The notes beneath the pieces are model-generated. The model was not told the DNA's origin. It saw only the letters and a list, made by a program, of their open reading frames with translations, and did not search any database. From Natrinema sp. SYSU A 869 (GTDB lineage Archaea; Halobacteriota; Halobacteria; Halobacteriales; Natrialbaceae): 64,000 nt of DNA. Both the position numbers and the translations under genes were made by a program. The DNA is taken from the NCBI RefSeq assembly GCF_019879105.1, contig NZ_CP082249.1, forward strand, positions 310,001 to 374,000. Reading direction: 5' to 3'. Below are positions 1 through 9,769 of this stretch, one piece after another; position 1 is the first letter of the stretch; every line of letters starts with the position of its first letter.

Positions 1-44
1 CTCTGTCGACCTTCGGCTGCTCGCGCTCGCGCGCGTACACGTGA

Positions 45-53
45 CTTTTATTA
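45..53 (+). promoter_or_regulatory. Possible box A (TATA) for gyrB
   Basis: The AT-rich stretch cttttatta stands in GC-rich sequence about 37 nt before the gyrB ATG at 86. Archaeal transcription usually starts 24-28 nt after box A, so a leader of about 10 nt is expected. No BRE could be assigned with confidence. Confidence 0.35.
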
Positions 54-85
54 GTGCCGGACCACTATCCGAAAACAGGTTTTAC

Positions 86-2017
86 ATGTCCCAGGAAAGC
101 GATTACGGAGCCGGGCAGATTCAGGTCTTAGAGGGCCTGGAGGCTGTACGAAAGCGACCGGCAATGTACATCGGCTCTACCGATTCTCGAGGACTCCACC
201 ATCTGGTCTATGAAGTGGTGGACAACTCGATCGACGAGGCACTGGCCGGCCACTGTGACGATATCACCGTCTCCATCCACGAGGACGGATCGGTGAGCGT
301 CGCGGACGACGGCCGAGGTATCCCCGTCGACACACACGAGGAGTACGACCGCCCTGCACTCGAGGTCATTCTGACTGTCCTCCACGCTGGCGGCAAGTTC
401 GACAACAAGTCCTATCAGGTCTCCGGGGGCCTCCACGGCGTCGGGGTGAGCGTGGTGAACGCTCTTTCCGAACGGCTGGAGGCCGAGGTCAAACGCAACG
501 ATGGAATCTTCCGCCACGCCTTCGAAGGCGGCGAACCCGTCGGCGACATGGAGCACGTTCGCGACATGGAGCCGGACGAGGAGACGGGAACCCAGATCCG
601 GTTCTGGCCCGATACTGGCATCTTCGAGACGGGCGACGTCTCGTTCTCGACGCTGTCGAACCGGCTTCGGGAACTCGCCTTCCTCAACTCCGGCGTCCGC
701 ATCACGCTCCGCGACGAGCGCAAGGACGACGACGAGGGCGAGCCCGTCGCCGAGACCTACGAGTACGACGGTGGCATCCGCGAGTTCGTCGACTATCTGA
801 ACGAGACGCGCTCGGCGATGCACGACGACATCATCTACTTCGAGGACGAAGAACAGAACATCCAGATCGAAGTCGCGATGCAAGCCACTCAGGAGCTGCA
901 GGGCTCGATCCACGCCTTCGCAAACAATATCAACACTCGCGAGGGCGGCACCCACCTCACCGGGTTCAAGACTGCGTTGACACGAACGGTCAACGATTAC
1001 GCCAACGAAAACGACCTGCTCTCGGACCTCGATAACAACCTCTCGGGCGAGGACATCCGCGAGGGACTCACTGCGGTCATCTCGATCAAACACCCCGATC
1101 CCCAGTTCGAGGGCCAGACGAAGACCAAACTCGGCAACTCGGAAGTCCGGGGGATCGTCGAGAGCGCGATGCACGAAGGGCTCGGCACCTACTTCGAGGA
1201 ACACCCCGACACCGCCGAGGCCATCGTCGCCAAGGCCGTCGAGGCTGCGAAGGCCCGCATGGCCGCCCAGAAGGCCGAGGAGTTGACCCGCCGGAAGTCC
1301 GCCCTTGATTCCACCTCCCTGCCCGGCAAACTGGCGGACTGCCAGACCAAAAATCCCGACGAGGCCGAACTGTTCATCGCGGAGGGTGACTCCGCAGGTG
1401 GCAGCGCGAAACAGGCCCGGAACCCGGATTTCCAGGCCATTCTTCCCATCAAGGGGAAGATTCTGAACGTCGAGAAACACCGACTCGATCGCATCCTCGA
1501 GAACGACGAGATACGGAACATGATCACCGCGATCGGTGCGGGGATCGGCGATGAGTTCGACGTCGAGGACGTCCGCTACAAGAAGATCATCATGGCGACC
1601 GACGCCGACGTTGACGGGGCACACATCCGGACGCTCCTGTTGACGTTCTTCTACCGACACATGCGGCCACTGCTCGAGGGCGGCTACGTCTACGCAACCC
1701 AGCCGCCGCTGTACCGCATCCGGTATCGTGGCGAGACCTACGACGCGATGACGGAAGCCGAACGCGACGAGATCGTTGCGGAGAAGTGCGACGGCAACCC
1801 CTCGCAGGTCCAGCGGTTCAAGGGACTCGGCGAGATGAACCCCGAACAACTCTGGGAGACGACGATGAACCCCGACAACCGCATCCTCAAACAGATAACG
1901 ATCGAGGACGCGGCCGCGGCGGACAAGATGTTCTCCGTCCTGATGGGCGACGCCGTCGAACCCCGCAAGCAGTTCATCAAGGACCACGCGCCGGAAGCCG
2001 AGTGGATCGACATATAA
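86..2017 (+). CDS. gyrB: DNA gyrase subunit B
   Basis: ATPase subunit of DNA gyrase, which with GyrA introduces negative supercoils. The 643-residue product has the GHKL ATPase signatures EVVDNSIDEALAG (about 43-55), DDGRGIP (74-80) and GGLHGVGVSVVNALS (113-127), then the TOPRIM motifs EGDSAGG (about 433) and DADVDGAH (about 506) and the C-terminal QRFKGLGEMNPEQLWETTM. Length matches the short archaeal/Gram-positive GyrB type. The frame is open from 41, but the ATG at 86 (MSQESDYGAGQ) is chosen because family similarity begins there and a box A-like sequence lies inside the extension. gyrA follows after 18 nt, so an operon is likely. Confidence 0.97.
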   Translation: MSQESDYGAGQIQVLEGLEAVRKRPAMYIGSTDSRGLHHLVYEVVDNSIDEALAGHCDDITVSIHEDGSVSVADDGRGIPVDTHEEYDRPALEVILTVLHAGGKFDNKSYQVSGGLHGVGVSVVNALSERLEAEVKRNDGIFRHAFEGGEPVGDMEHVRDMEPDEETGTQIRFWPDTGIFETGDVSFSTLSNRLRELAFLNSGVRITLRDERKDDDEGEPVAETYEYDGGIREFVDYLNETRSAMHDDIIYFEDEEQNIQIEVAMQATQELQGSIHAFANNINTREGGTHLTGFKTALTRTVNDYANENDLLSDLDNNLSGEDIREGLTAVISIKHPDPQFEGQTKTKLGNSEVRGIVESAMHEGLGTYFEEHPDTAEAIVAKAVEAAKARMAAQKAEELTRRKSALDSTSLPGKLADCQTKNPDEAELFIAEGDSAGGSAKQARNPDFQAILPIKGKILNVEKHRLDRILENDEIRNMITAIGAGIGDEFDVEDVRYKKIIMATDADVDGAHIRTLLLTFFYRHMRPLLEGGYVYATQPPLYRIRYRGETYDAMTEAERDEIVAEKCDGNPSQVQRFKGLGEMNPEQLWETTMNPDNRILKQITIEDAAAADKMFSVLMGDAVEPRKQFIKDHAPEAEWIDI

Positions 2018-2030
2018 TATAGAATATATA
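2010..2030 (+). promoter_or_regulatory. AT-rich island, possible gyrA promoter
   Basis: Nineteen bases at 2012-2030 consist of A/T except one G, starting in the last codons of gyrB and ending 5 nt before the gyrA ATG at 2036. A TATA element centred near 2014 would be about 22 nt from the ATG, close to what a leaderless gyrA transcript would need. It may instead be only an AT-rich spacer. Confidence 0.35.
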
Positions 2031-2035
2031 GCGAC

Positions 2036-4537
2036 ATGAGTTCAGACGTACCCGATCCGACGGACGTAGAGGCACGGTCAGTCGAAAACGTCCGTATCGA
2101 AAACGAGATGGAGCAGAGTTACATCGACTACGCGATGAGCGTCATCGCCGGTCGCGCCCTTCCCGACGCCCGCGACGGGCTCAAACCCGTCCACCGGCGC
2201 ATCCTCTACGCGATGCACGAAATGGGCGTCTCGAGCGGCTCGAGTCACCGGAAGTCCTCCTCGATCGTCGGGGAGACGATGGGTGACTACCACCCCCACG
2301 GCGACAGTGCGATCTACGATACCCTAGTCCGGCTGGCCCAGGACTTCTCGATGCGGTATCCGCTGATCGACGGCCAGGGGAACTTCGGCTCGATGGACGG
2401 TGACCCGGCTGCTGCGCCCCGATACACTGAGGCGCGGATGGCCCCCGTCGCTGAGGAGTTACTCGAGGACATCGACAAGGATACGGTCGACTTCTCGGCG
2501 AACTACGACGACCGCCTGCAAGAGCCCGACGTGCTCCCGGCGGCGTTTCCGAATCTCCTCGTGAATGGGTCCTCGGGGATCGCGGTCGGGATGTCGACGA
2601 ATATCCCGCCACACAACCTCGGCGAGGTCATTGACGCGACGATCGAACTGATCGACGACCCCGACGCGACTGTCGACGACCTGATGGAACACGTCAAGGG
2701 GCCGGACTTCCCAACCGGTGCGAACATCGTCGGCCGAGACGCCATCTACTCGGCGTACAAGACCGGTCGCGGCCGCATCCGCGTCCGCGCCGAGTTCGAG
2801 GTCGAGGAGTGGAAATCGAACCGCGAGCGGATCGTCATCACCGAACTTCCCTTCCAGGCCAATAAGGCTCGCCTCGTCGAGCGCATTGCCGAGGACGTCA
2901 ACGAGGGCGAAATCGAGGGCATCTCCGACCTGCGCGACGAGTCCGACCGCAACGGTGTCCGCGTCGTCGTCGAGCTCAAACGTGGCGCGAACGCTGAGGT
3001 CGTTAAGAACAAACTGCTCGAGAATCACTTAGAGCGAACGTTCGGCGTCATCAACCTCGCACTGGTCGATGGCCAGCCGCGAGTGCTCTCGCTCAAGGAG
3101 ACCCTTGCGGAGTACATTTCCCACCGCCGCGAGGTCGTCCGTCGGCGCAGCGAGTACGATCTCGAGGAGGCTGAGGACCGCGCCCACATCCTTGAGGGCC
3201 GGCTGACAGCCGTCGAGAACGCCGAGAACGTCGTCGAACTGATCCGCAACAGTGAGGACCGCTCGGCCGCGAAAGCGGCGCTGCGGGAGGCCTACGACTT
3301 CTCCGAGGATCAGGCTGCCCACATCGTTCGGATGCAACTCGGTAGTCTCACCTCGATGGAGGCCGCCGAGATCGAAGACGAATACGAGGAGGTTCAGGCC
3401 GAAATCGAGCGCCTGTCCACGATCCTCGAGAGCGAGTCGGAACTCCTCTCGGTGATCAAGGACGAACTTCGCGAGATCAAGGAGGAGTACGCCGACGACC
3501 GCCGCACCTCGATCATCGAAGATCAGGGAACGGTCACGCACGAGGATCTCATCCCCGAGGAAGAGGTGTTCGTCGTCATGACGGAAGACGACTACGTCAA
3601 GCGGATGCCCATCGACGGCTTCGACCCCCAGGGTCGGGGCGGCAAGGGCATCATCGGCGCGGACGTCAAAGAGGATGACCGCGTCTCAACGGTCTTCCGG
3701 GCCAATACTCACGACTATCTGCTCTGTTTCACTAATCAGGGCGAGGTCTACCGGCTCAAGACCTACGAAATCCCCGAGATGGGCCGTACGGCCCGCGGGA
3801 AGTCGGCGGTCAACATCCTCGATCTCGACCCCGGCGAAGACATCACGGCCATCGTCGACACCGACGCCTTTGGCGCCGACGAATTCGTGACGATGGCGAC
3901 CCGGAACGGCTACGTCAAGCGGACCGCCGGCGAGGAGTTCGACAACATCCTCTCGACAGGGATCATTGCGGCCGACCTCGAGGAGGGCGACGAACTCGTC
4001 GACGTCGAGGTCACCGACGGCTCGCAGGACCTCGTCATCGCGACCGAGGGCGGGATGACCATCCGCTTCGACGAGGGCGAAGTCCGTGCGATGGGCCGGA
4101 ACGCCCGCGGGGTTAACGGCATCAAGCTGCAAGACGGCGACGCCGTAGCCGGACTCGTCGCGACCGACGAGGACGACGAACAAGCACTGCTGACCGTTAC
4201 GGAGAACGGTTACGGGAAGCGGACGCTGCTTTCCGAGTATCGCACCCAGTCCCGGTACGGCAAGGGGCTGATCGACATCAAGACCGGCGAGCGAAACGGT
4301 CCCGTGACGGCCGTTAAGGCGGTCGACGACGATGATCAGCTCGTGATGATGAGCGAGCGCGGCCAGATCGCCCGGACCCGCGTCGACGAAATCTCGACCG
4401 TCGGCCGGAACACGATGGGCGTGATCGTCATGGATGTCGAAGACGGCGACGCGGTCGCTGCGGTCGACGACATTCCGGCGGTGGCGACCACCGACGGCGA
4501 CGACGCGACCGACGAGGTCGAGGAAGTAGCCGAGTAA
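2036..4537 (+). CDS. gyrA: DNA gyrase subunit A
   Basis: DNA cleavage and rejoining subunit of gyrase, 833 residues. Visible are the N-terminal [18 protein letters not shown] segment, the winged-helix region [11 protein letters not shown] that holds the quinolone-pocket Ser and Asp, and the catalytic tyrosine Tyr130 in [12 protein letters not shown] coiled-coil tower follows (roughly 340-490). The C-terminal beta-pinwheel carries the GyrA box as QGRGGKG near residue 532, the feature that separates true gyrase from topo IV. The tail from about 810 is strongly acidic, as expected for a halophile. Downstream of gyrB by 18 nt on the same strand. Confidence 0.97.
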   Translation: MSSDVPDPTDVEARSVENVRIENEMEQSYIDYAMSVIAGRALPDARDGLKPVHRRILYAMHEMGVSSGSSHRKSSSIVGETMGDYHPHGDSAIYDTLVRLAQDFSMRYPLIDGQGNFGSMDGDPAAAPRYTEARMAPVAEELLEDIDKDTVDFSANYDDRLQEPDVLPAAFPNLLVNGSSGIAVGMSTNIPPHNLGEVIDATIELIDDPDATVDDLMEHVKGPDFPTGANIVGRDAIYSAYKTGRGRIRVRAEFEVEEWKSNRERIVITELPFQANKARLVERIAEDVNEGEIEGISDLRDESDRNGVRVVVELKRGANAEVVKNKLLENHLERTFGVINLALVDGQPRVLSLKETLAEYISHRREVVRRRSEYDLEEAEDRAHILEGRLTAVENAENVVELIRNSEDRSAAKAALREAYDFSEDQAAHIVRMQLGSLTSMEAAEIEDEYEEVQAEIERLSTILESESELLSVIKDELREIKEEYADDRRTSIIEDQGTVTHEDLIPEEEVFVVMTEDDYVKRMPIDGFDPQGRGGKGIIGADVKEDDRVSTVFRANTHDYLLCFTNQGEVYRLKTYEIPEMGRTARGKSAVNILDLDPGEDITAIVDTDAFGADEFVTMATRNGYVKRTAGEEFDNILSTGIIAADLEEGDELVDVEVTDGSQDLVIATEGGMTIRFDEGEVRAMGRNARGVNGIKLQDGDAVAGLVATDEDDEQALLTVTENGYGKRTLLSEYRTQSRYGKGLIDIKTGERNGPVTAVKAVDDDDQLVMMSERGQIARTRVDEISTVGRNTMGVIVMDVEDGDAVAAVDDIPAVATTDGDDATDEVEEVAE

Positions 4538-4639
4538 CCGAGACACCGTTCGGACTACTGATTCGAGGCCGACTTTTGGAGTATTCGACGACCGAACAGC
4601 AACTGCTAGAAGAGGAGGAGAACGAAGCCGACCGTCAGA

Positions 4640-5173
4640 TCAGTGGGTCGGTTCTTCGGAGGGTGCGACCATGTCGTCGATCCGCAGGATGAGGATGTTG
4701 TTCGTGTCGTCTTTGCCGTCGACGGTGCCCTCGATGAGGAGTTTCGAGAGCGGCGTCGGGCCGACGGTGACGGAGTCGTCCTCGTGAATGTCGCTGAGCG
4801 TGCCCTGAATGTGGATCTCTGCGCGGCAGAGTTCCGGATGGTGGACGCTCGAGAGGTCGATCTCCTCGATAATCGTGTCGTCGACAGGTTCGCCTTTGTG
4901 TTGCATCGGAACCGCTGCGGGCTCGTCCATCTGCTGGATCTCGAGTGCCTCGTAGGCGGCGGCCGTCGGTTTGTAGCCGCCTTTCGGCCCTGGGACGCCC
5001 TCTACCAGTTGGAGGGCTTTGAGACTCTGCATCTGGTTGCGGATCGTCCCCGGATTGCGGTCGACCTGTTCGGCGATGTCCTCGCCTTTGATGGCGTCTT
5101 CGGCCTCCTTGTGGAGGTTCGTGAGCGCACGGAGGATTTTCTTCTGGCTCGGTGTGAGTTCAATGGATGACAT
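4640..5173 (-). CDS. Winged-helix transcriptional regulator
   Basis: A 177-residue cytosolic protein. Residues 1-75 form a winged HTH: LTPSQKKILRALTNL, IKGEDIAEQVDRNPGTIRNQMQSLKALQLVEGV and the wing GPKGGYKPT. The C-terminal half (about 85-165) is a small acidic beta-rich domain of unknown ligand. The family is common in haloarchaea beside gyrA. I cannot name the regulated genes. The start at 5173 fits a leaderless transcript, since a box A-like sequence lies 28 nt upstream at 5197-5205. It converges on gyrA with about 100 nt between stops. Confidence 0.8.
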   Translation of the reverse strand: MSSIELTPSQKKILRALTNLHKEAEDAIKGEDIAEQVDRNPGTIRNQMQSLKALQLVEGVPGPKGGYKPTAAAYEALEIQQMDEPAAVPMQHKGEPVDDTIIEEIDLSSVHHPELCRAEIHIQGTLSDIHEDDSVTVGPTPLSKLLIEGTVDGKDDTNNILILRIDDMVAPSEEPTH

Positions 5174-5196
5174 AGGTATTTATTCGTATTTGGATT

Positions 5197-5205
5197 CCTT
5201 AAACC
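5197..5205 (-). promoter_or_regulatory. Box A of the winged-helix gene
   Basis: On the minus strand ggtttaagg is centred 28 nt before the ATG at 5173, the spacing for a leaderless haloarchaeal transcript. Confidence 0.4.
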
Positions 5206-5472
5206 CGGCGGGTCAGCCGGATCGTTTCGCCAGTATTGCGATGTTTGAGTCGGGTACGGGAAGGTGTTTCTTTTCGTTCTCCGCGGAGTGCGTCGCGTCT
5301 TCGTATTCGCGCCCTCGAGTCCCGAAACGAGGGAGATGGGTCGAACCCTATTGTGGTCTCCTTGAGGACAATGGGTCGGCCCGTTTATTGCTGCGTCTTC
5401 TACTGCCTCAGCGACCGCGGCCCAAACTCGTCCGAGCGGGTGCCGCTCTTCCGGAACGGCAGTCGGTACCGG
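5206..5472. other. Gap with a small dyad
   Basis: No convincing gene lies here. A hairpin with a bulge can form at 5345-5376: acccTattgt pairs with acaatgggt. It sits between two minus-strand genes, so it could be a 3'-end structure of the DtxR gene transcript, but there is no T-run. Confidence 0.3.
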
Positions 5473-6153
5473 CTATGGCTCGGGTTCCGCGGGTGCTGCA
5501 ACCCAGACGTGGTTCGCGACGGATTCCGGCAGTGAAACGGGTTCATCGGCCTCGCTCGAGCGCGCCGTCACCATCCCGAAGGGCGCGATTTCGAGGATCT
5601 CGAGTTCGACGCCGGGTTCGACGCCGTGCTCGGCGAGATAGGAGAGGACGTCCGGGTCGCGGTCGGCGACCTCGGCGACGGTCACGACGGTGCCTTCTTC
5701 GAACGCGGCGATCGATTCCCCGTCGGGCCGCGTGGGAGGCTCGAGGTCGGCGCTGGGAATCGGCGACCCGTGTGGGTCGACCTCCGGTTCGCCGAGGGCG
5801 TCGGCGACGCGCGCCTCGAAGTCCTCGCTGATGTGGTGTTCGAGCCGGTCGGCCTCCGCGTGGACCTCCGACCAGTCGTAATCGAGGTGCTCGGTGAGGT
5901 AGGCTTCGAGCAACCGGTGGTGGCGGACGATTTCCAAGGCGACGGTCTCGCCCTCGTCGGTCAGGGTCACCCCACGGTACTTCTCGCGGTCGACGAGTTC
6001 CCGCTCCTCGAGTTTGTCGAGCATGCTGGTGACCGTCGGCGACGTGACGTCCAGCTCGTCGGCGATTTCGGAGGTCTTGATCCGATCGTCGGTCTCGCGC
6101 TGGAGCTGGTAGATCGCTTTGAGATAGTCTTCCATCACGTCGCTCAGCATCAT
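5473..6153 (-). CDS. DtxR/SirR-family metal-dependent regulator
   Basis: A 226-residue regulator of the DtxR/IdeR/MntR family, which binds DNA when loaded with Fe2+ or Mn2+. Residues 1-60 form the winged helix (MEDYLKAIYQLQ, IKTSEIADELDVTSPTVTSM, LEERELVDREKYRGVTLT). Residues 65-125 form the metal-binding dimerisation domain with ligand-type residues in HHRLLEAYL, EVHAEADRLEHHIS and the region before DPHGSPIP. From about 150 a FeoA/SH3-like domain follows (GTVVTVAEVADRDPD to about 225). Two adjacent ATG codons (6153 and 6150) are possible starts. A perfect palindrome directly upstream suggests autoregulation. Confidence 0.9.
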   Translation of the reverse strand: MMLSDVMEDYLKAIYQLQRETDDRIKTSEIADELDVTSPTVTSMLDKLEERELVDREKYRGVTLTDEGETVALEIVRHHRLLEAYLTEHLDYDWSEVHAEADRLEHHISEDFEARVADALGEPEVDPHGSPIPSADLEPPTRPDGESIAAFEEGTVVTVAEVADRDPDVLSYLAEHGVEPGVELEILEIAPFGMVTARSSEADEPVSLPESVANHVWVAAPAEPEP

Positions 6154-6165
6154 GCTGTACCGAGT

Positions 6166-6179
6166 TTAGACGGGTCTAA
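6166..6179. promoter_or_regulatory. Palindromic operator, DtxR gene
   Basis: The sequence ttagac-gg-gtctaa is a perfect 6-bp inverted repeat with a 2-base centre, 13 nt upstream of the DtxR-family start. Its TTAG...CTAA form resembles DtxR/SirR-type operators. The arginase gene starts divergently at 6250, so the site could also affect that promoter. Confidence 0.5.
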
Positions 6180-6249
6180 CCCTAAACCTGTCGCCAGGGG
6201 GACCGCGCTGGATCGCCATGACCAAACGAGGCGACCGCGTATCGACGGT

Positions 6250-7170
6250 ATGGACCGAACCGTCAGAATCATCGGTGCGCCGATGGACTACGGGGCGAAT
6301 CGACGCGGCGTCGACATGGGACCGTCCGCGATTCGGTACGCGGACCTCGCGGACGGCCTCGAGCGGGCGGGCGTCGAGCCCATCGACGACGGCGACCTGA
6401 CGATGCCGCGAGCGGAAGAGCGAGACCCTGATGCCGACCAGCCCAGTCGGGGGAACGCGAAGTTCCTCCGGGAAGTCGAGGACGTCTGCAAACGGGTGAG
6501 CGACCGGGTCGCAGCGACGCTCGCGGACGGCGAGTTCCCGCTCGTTCTGGGCGGGGATCACTCGGTCGCGATCGGCTCACTCACCGGCTCAGCACGCGAC
6601 GCCGACCTCGGTGCGATCTGGTTCGATGCCCACGCCGATCTCAATACACCTGAGACGACCCCCAGCGGGAACGTTCACGGAATGCCGCTGGCCGCGGCCC
6701 TCGGTCGCGGCGCGTTCGGCGAGACGGAGTGGGCACCTGCGCCCCGGCTACGGGAGTCGTCGATCGCCTACGTCGGGCTCCGGTGCATCGATGACAGCGA
6801 GCGCGACCTGATCCGTGAGAGCGACATGACCGCATTCACCATGTCCGATATCGATCAGCGGGGGATTTCCGCGGTCGTCGACGACGCCCTCGCAGTCGCG
6901 ACCGACGGCACCGACGGCGTCCACGTCAGTCTCGATCTCGACTGGCTCGATCCGAAGGAAGCACCCGGTGTCGGCACCCCCGTCCGTGGCGGCGTCACCT
7001 ACCGGGAAGCCCACGCCGCACTCGAGGCGCTCTCCCGACACGATGAGGCCGAGGAAATCCTCCGATCGATGGACGTCGTCGAGGTGAATCCGATCCTGGA
7101 CAAGGCGAACGAAACAGCGACGCTGGCGGCAGAACTAACCGCGAGCGCGTTCGGCGAGCGGATCCTCTGA
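6250..7170 (+). CDS. Arginase/agmatinase family hydrolase
   Basis: Binuclear Mn ureohydrolase of 306 residues. The metal ligands are in GGDHS (about residues 100-104), DAHADLNT (about 126-133) and DLDWLDP (about 231-237). NVHGMPLAAALG lines the active site. Arginase (arginine to ornithine plus urea) is more likely than agmatinase, because the length and the NVHGMP loop resemble arginases, but sequence alone does not prove the substrate. The frame is open back to 5626, yet similarity begins at MDRTVRIIGAPMDYG, so ATG 6250 is used. It is divergent from the DtxR gene. Confidence 0.9.
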   Translation: MDRTVRIIGAPMDYGANRRGVDMGPSAIRYADLADGLERAGVEPIDDGDLTMPRAEERDPDADQPSRGNAKFLREVEDVCKRVSDRVAATLADGEFPLVLGGDHSVAIGSLTGSARDADLGAIWFDAHADLNTPETTPSGNVHGMPLAAALGRGAFGETEWAPAPRLRESSIAYVGLRCIDDSERDLIRESDMTAFTMSDIDQRGISAVVDDALAVATDGTDGVHVSLDLDWLDPKEAPGVGTPVRGGVTYREAHAALEALSRHDEAEEILRSMDVVEVNPILDKANETATLAAELTASAFGERIL

Positions 7171-7285
7171 GCGGTTCGACGACGAGTTCACAGCGAACTC
7201 GTAACCGAATCAAGGGTATGCGAACCGTGAACACACTGGTTCCTGTTTCAACAGCTTTGTATCATAGTGTTTCCCAGTGTGGGAT

Positions 7286-8455
7286 ATGACTGAGAACGTC
7301 GTCGTGCTCGGTGCTGGATATGCCGGTACCGGTGCAATCAACAAGCTCCAGTCGGAGCTTGGGGACAACGCGCGGTTAACTTGGATCGCTGACGTCGACT
7401 ATCACCTCGTGCTACACGAGTCCCACCGCGTCATTCGAGACCCGGACGTTCGGTCCGACATCACGTTCCCGGTCAATCAGATCGCGGACCCGTCGACCCG
7501 GTTCATCCGGGACGAAGTCACCGGCCTCGACGTCGACGAGCAGGTCGTCGAACTCACGAACAGCGACGACGTCGAATACGACTACGTTCTCGTCGGTCTC
7601 GGCAGCCAGACCGCCTACTACGGCATCCCTGGCCTCGAGGACCACTCCCTGACCCTGAAGAGCCTCGACGACGCACTCGAGATCCACGAGGCCGTCAAAG
7701 AGGCCAGCCAGGACGCCACCCGCGGCGATCCCGCACAGGTCGTCATCGGCGGTGCCGGCCTCTCCGGCATCCAGACCGCCGGCGAGATCGCCGAATTCCG
7801 CGACGAGCACCGCGCACCCATCGAGATCCACCTCGTCGAGGCACTCGAGGAGATCTTCCCCGGCAACGACCCCGAGGTCCAGCAGGCCCTGCGCGACCTG
7901 CTCGAGGAAGCCGGCATCCAGATCCATACGGACGACCCGATCACCGAGGCCACCGAGGACCACATCGAGTTCGACGAGGGCGAGCCCCTCGACCACGACA
8001 TTCTCGTCTGGACCGGCGGCATCACGGGTCGGGACGCAATGGATACCGCCGACCTCGAGAAGGAACACAACCGCGTCAACACCGGCGCGAACTTCCAGAC
8101 CTCCGACGAGCGTGTGTTCGCGATCGGCGACTCGGCGATCATCGATCAGGGCGATCGGCCCGCGCCGCCGACGGCACAGGCCGCCTGGCAAGCCGCGGAT
8201 GTCGCCGGTGAGAACATCTCCCGTGCGATCGAGAACCGGCCGCTCCAGACCTGGGAACACGTGGACAAGGGGACCGTCATCTCCGTCGGTGAGAAGGCAG
8301 TCGCCCACGACGTGAAGCCGGCCTTCGGGATCTCCCTGCCCGTCGATACCTTCGGCGGTATCCCGGCCCAGAACTTGAAGAAGATGATTGCAGCCCGCTG
8401 GATCGCCGACATCACATCTTGGAACAAGGCACGGAAGTCCTGGTCGTCGCTGTAA
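7286..8455 (+). CDS. ndh: Type II NADH dehydrogenase / NAD(P)/FAD oxidoreductase
   Basis: A 389-residue pyridine nucleotide-disulfide family oxidoreductase, probably a non-pumping NADH:quinone dehydrogenase on the inner face of the membrane. The N-terminal FAD site is VVVLGAGYAGTGA (about 5-17). The second Rossmann site for NAD(P)H is VVIGGAGLSGIQTAGE (about 153-168). The FAD-closing motif is RVFAIGDSA (about 276-284). The C-terminus IAARWIADITSWNKARKSW is amphipathic, suiting membrane attachment. A GTG at 7277 is possible, but ATG 7286 removes the unconserved MWD. A sulfide:quinone oxidoreductase is less likely because no paired redox cysteines are seen. Confidence 0.88.
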   Translation: MTENVVVLGAGYAGTGAINKLQSELGDNARLTWIADVDYHLVLHESHRVIRDPDVRSDITFPVNQIADPSTRFIRDEVTGLDVDEQVVELTNSDDVEYDYVLVGLGSQTAYYGIPGLEDHSLTLKSLDDALEIHEAVKEASQDATRGDPAQVVIGGAGLSGIQTAGEIAEFRDEHRAPIEIHLVEALEEIFPGNDPEVQQALRDLLEEAGIQIHTDDPITEATEDHIEFDEGEPLDHDILVWTGGITGRDAMDTADLEKEHNRVNTGANFQTSDERVFAIGDSAIIDQGDRPAPPTAQAAWQAADVAGENISRAIENRPLQTWEHVDKGTVISVGEKAVAHDVKPAFGISLPVDTFGGIPAQNLKKMIAARWIADITSWNKARKSWSSL

Positions 8456-8599
8456 TTCTCGGGTCGTATTCCGAACCACGTTTGTCGGTGCATCACGTCC
8501 CCGGTCGGTACGATTGTATTCCGAGTTCCGCTGACGGGTCGCTTCGCAAAACGGTATTCGATCAGACTCGTCGATACGTGAATTCGGTATAGACCGCTA

Positions 8600-9637
8600 T
8601 TACAGCCCGAGCGGTGCGTCGGGTTCGACAGGTTCGACGTCGCCGGCCGCTGCCGCTTCGTTGTAGATGTAGCCCCACATGGCGAACGAGAGATTCGCAA
8701 CGTACGCCATGGCCACGAAGTACAGCAGAATCAATAGAGGGATACCGATGATGGTGATCATGAGGATCACCGCGACAATACTGACTGCGATCGACAGAAT
8801 GGTCGAGAACGCGAACAGGAGCACCATTCCCTTGAGATAGTGCATCGAGAACGCGAACTCGAGGAGTCGACCGTTCGAAAACGTCTCACTGACGCTGCCC
8901 GTTCCGATCAGTACCGGGATGATCGCGCCGAGGATGTATACGCCTGCTAAGAGGGTAAGCGCCGCGATCCCGAGGAGTGGCAACACGAGCGTCGAGGACT
9001 CCCCGACCGCAACTAGTGCGCCAAAGAACGCGGCCATCACCCCACCGAGTACGATCATGACGCCAAAGTAGACGGCAATGAGGATCAGTCCATCCTTTCC
9101 TAGTCCACCCCAATCGTCAAACGACGGGACCTCGCCGTCTCCCCGCGCTGCTGCGCGGCCGACTCGATAGGAGTAGCCGTAGGAGAAGAGCAACGGGACG
9201 AGGAGAAACGAGAAGAAGACGAGAACGGAGTCGATCAGTAACGGCTTGCCGCCCTTCCCGAGCGGGAACATAAACGAGAACTCGAAGATATCCGTATCGT
9301 GATATCGCGGCTCCGACGGATCAGATCTCCCCGATTCCGACGCCGTTGGAATCGAACCTTGATGGACGGTCGTTGCCCCACCGCTACCCCCGGAGTCTGC
9401 ACTCGACCAACTGCCACCTCCATTCCTCGAGTCGTCGCCTGACCACCCGGACGCCGCGTCGGTACTCGCGGCCCCATCGTTCGACCACCCGGTATCGTCA
9501 GCTGTGGAGTCGTCGCTCGACCACCCGGACGACGATTCCGTACCGTCGTCGCTCCCCCCAGCCAGTTTCGATCCACACTCCGGACAGAGGATCGTCCCCA
9601 TCTCAAATTCTTCGTCACAGTCGTGACAGTACGACAT
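8600..9637 (-). CDS. Zinc-ribbon DUF4013 membrane protein
   Basis: A 345-residue protein. The N-terminus is a rubredoxin-like zinc ribbon (CHDCDEEF, then CPECGSKL; four cysteines within residues 4-25). A low-complexity Ser/Gly/Asp linker with repeated GWS.DD motifs spans about 30-115. The DUF4013 domain follows (about 125-330) with the signature YRVGRAAARGDGEVPSFDDW and five or six hydrophobic helices. The function of DUF4013 is unknown. An ATG six codons upstream (9655) is an alternative start; 9637 puts the zinc ribbon at the N-terminus. Confidence 0.85.
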   Translation of the reverse strand: MSYCHDCDEEFEMGTILCPECGSKLAGGSDDGTESSSGWSSDDSTADDTGWSNDGAASTDAASGWSGDDSRNGGGSWSSADSGGSGGATTVHQGSIPTASESGRSDPSEPRYHDTDIFEFSFMFPLGKGGKPLLIDSVLVFFSFLLVPLLFSYGYSYRVGRAAARGDGEVPSFDDWGGLGKDGLILIAVYFGVMIVLGGVMAAFFGALVAVGESSTLVLPLLGIAALTLLAGVYILGAIIPVLIGTGSVSETFSNGRLLEFAFSMHYLKGMVLLFAFSTILSIAVSIVAVILMITIIGIPLLILLYFVAMAYVANLSFAMWGYIYNEAAAAGDVEPVEPDAPLGL

Positions 9638-9769
9638 GAGCGGGGATTCGTTCACTGCTGTATAGTAATTCTGTTTTCAAATATAATCGGCAGTGAACGA
9701 AAGCGAGACGCGAAAATGCAGAGAAACCGTACTACAGACGCTGCAAACCGATCGGCTGAGCCGAGATCG

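Noticed and set aside
128-1987. Long minus-strand frame across gyrB
   Set aside because: It is the antisense shadow produced by G/C third-base bias; the plus strand is an unmistakable GyrB.
5626-6249. N-terminal extension of the arginase frame
   Set aside because: It runs antisense through the DtxR-family gene; similarity to arginases starts at 6250.
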